Both the position numbers and the translations under genes were made by a program. This document shows, one piece after another, positions 7,003-7,273 of a stretch of 7,273 nt of DNA; positions within the stretch are counted from its first letter, which is position 1; every line of letters starts with the position of its first letter. Source of the stretch: Candidatus Latescibacterota bacterium (GTDB lineage: Bacteria > Latescibacterota > UBA2968 > GCA-2709665); assembly GCA_030746455.1 (NCBI GenBank), contig JASLMQ010000272.1:1-7273 (forward strand). Direction: 5' to 3'. Below the pieces are notes generated by a model that was given only the letters and a program-made list of their open reading frames with translations, was not told where the DNA came from and made no database searches.

Positions 7003-7059
7003 CTCGTTTAGGCCCCGGACAAGAGGCCCAGATCGGGGCGTACTCCTCCTATTCTTACT

Positions 7060-7086
7060 ATATCGGCAGAATCTACGATTTCTTGA
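7060..7086 (-). promoter_or_regulatory. Sigma-28 (FliA)-like promoter for the SprA-type gene
   Basis: On the minus strand TCAAGAAA (7079-7086), an 11-base spacer and GCCGATAT (7060-7067) match the sigma-28 pattern TAAAGTTT-N11-GCCGATAA: 7 of 8 in the -10 and 4 of 8 in the -35, with the exact expected spacing. An A-rich tract (7091-7106 read on the minus strand) lies directly upstream like an UP element. Transcription would start near 7053, giving a leader of about 50 bases before ATG 7002. Confidence 0.6.
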
Positions 7087-7123
7087 GCGGTTTTTTCTCT
7101 TTTTCTGGGGATTTATCCAATAC

Positions 7124-7158
7124 GCGGCCCGATCGGCCGCCATGTTGACAATCGGCCG
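7124..7158. repeat. Repeated ATCGGCCG motifs around a promoter -35 (candidate operator)
   Basis: ATCGGCCG occurs at 7132-7139 and again at 7151-7158, start to start 19 bp apart, on either side of the TTGACA at 7145-7150. The first copy is part of an inverted repeat GCGGCC-N5-GGCCGC (7124-7140). The inverse GGCCGAT recurs at 7252-7258. The position between divergent promoters suits a regulator binding site, but such GC-rich motifs can arise by chance. Confidence 0.35.
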
Positions 7159-7173
7159 TCCCTTGAGTATTTT
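7145..7173 (+). promoter_or_regulatory. Sigma-70-type promoter reading out of the right end
   Basis: Consensus -35 TTGACA (7145-7150), a 17-base spacer and TATTTT (7168-7173, 4 of 6 of the -10 consensus). It faces right, divergent from the SprA-type gene, with a predicted start near 7180 and a leader of about 90 bases to the possible start codon at 7270. Confidence 0.5.
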
Positions 7174-7269
7174 CGCAGGGCCTCGGATGCCTGATTTGGC
7201 TTGTTCTGGCGACGTTCGCGCATTCCATTGTTCCGGTTCTGGCGCATCAAGGCCGATCCGGCGGAGACC

Positions 7270-7273
7270 ATGA
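7270..7273 (+). CDS. Possible start codon of a rightward gene cut by the window end
   Basis: The last bases hold an ATG at 7270-7272, preceded by CGGAG with a short spacer of 4 bases and by the rightward promoter at 7145-7173. Only one codon is visible, so neither the product nor the reality of the gene can be judged. Confidence 0.3.

Noticed and set aside
7003..7143. 47-residue N-terminal extension of the SprA-type protein to ATG 7143
   Set aside because: Composition is Lys/Arg/Asn-rich unlike the rest, and it contains the sigma-28-like promoter and AT-rich upstream tract; more likely untranslated.
7142..7273. 43-codon plus-strand frame whose TGA overlaps the ATG at 7270 (ATGA)
   Set aside because: The promoter TTGACA lies within its first codons, there is no clear ribosome site, and the Ser/Arg/Cys-rich translation looks non-coding; the overlap is probably chance.

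Overview
The window is GC-rich bacterial chromosomal DNA with tightly packed metabolic genes. Nothing in it (no transposase, integrase, CRISPR array, phage gene or RNA gene) points to a mobile region. The gene mix is a ferredoxin-dependent 2-oxoacid oxidoreductase subunit, a divergent UroD-family protein, a 2-hydroxyacid dehydrogenase and a SprA-type putative metalloprotease. This fits a GC-rich, metabolically versatile environmental bacterium, possibly from a poorly cultured phylum such as Latescibacterota or Planctomycetota. The phylum is a guess; the sequence does not fix it.

Left part (1-3272, + strand): three genes in one direction with gaps of 30 and 10 bp, almost certainly one operon that began upstream. 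They encode (i) the end of a 2-oxoacid:ferredoxin oxidoreductase gamma subunit, (ii) a thiamine-diphosphate enzyme of the acetolactate synthase / benzaldehyde lyase / 2-hydroxyacyl-CoA lyase superfamily, and (iii) a UroD-superfamily protein that is not HemE. The first two suggest catabolism of a 2-oxoacid or 2-hydroxyacyl compound; the substrate cannot be read from the sequence. The operon ends at a perfect 15-bp inverted repeat (3308-3341) that also lies just beyond the convergent operon.

Middle (3366-5596, - strand): a second operon with a recognisable promoter (consensus -35 at 5591-5596). It reads a metallo-beta-lactamase-fold hydrolase, then a D-isomer-specific 2-hydroxyacid dehydrogenase whose start overlaps the hydrolase end, then a 98-residue protein that resembles only the C-terminal end of amidophosphoribosyltransferase (PurF). 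Hydrolase plus dehydrogenase could open a lactone or ester and oxidise or form the hydroxyacid; this is inference.

Right part (5647-7273): a SprA-related putative metalloprotease on the - strand, with its own terminator. It is preceded by a good match to a sigma-28 (flagellar, FliA-type) promoter, which suggests co-expression with motility. A divergent sigma-70-like promoter faces right, towards a gene whose start may be the last bases of the window. The 270-bp divergent region also carries small repeated palindromic motifs that may be operator sites.

No wholly new system is evident. The two points most worth following are the sigma-28-like promoter on the SprA-type gene and the stand-alone PurF-tail protein.
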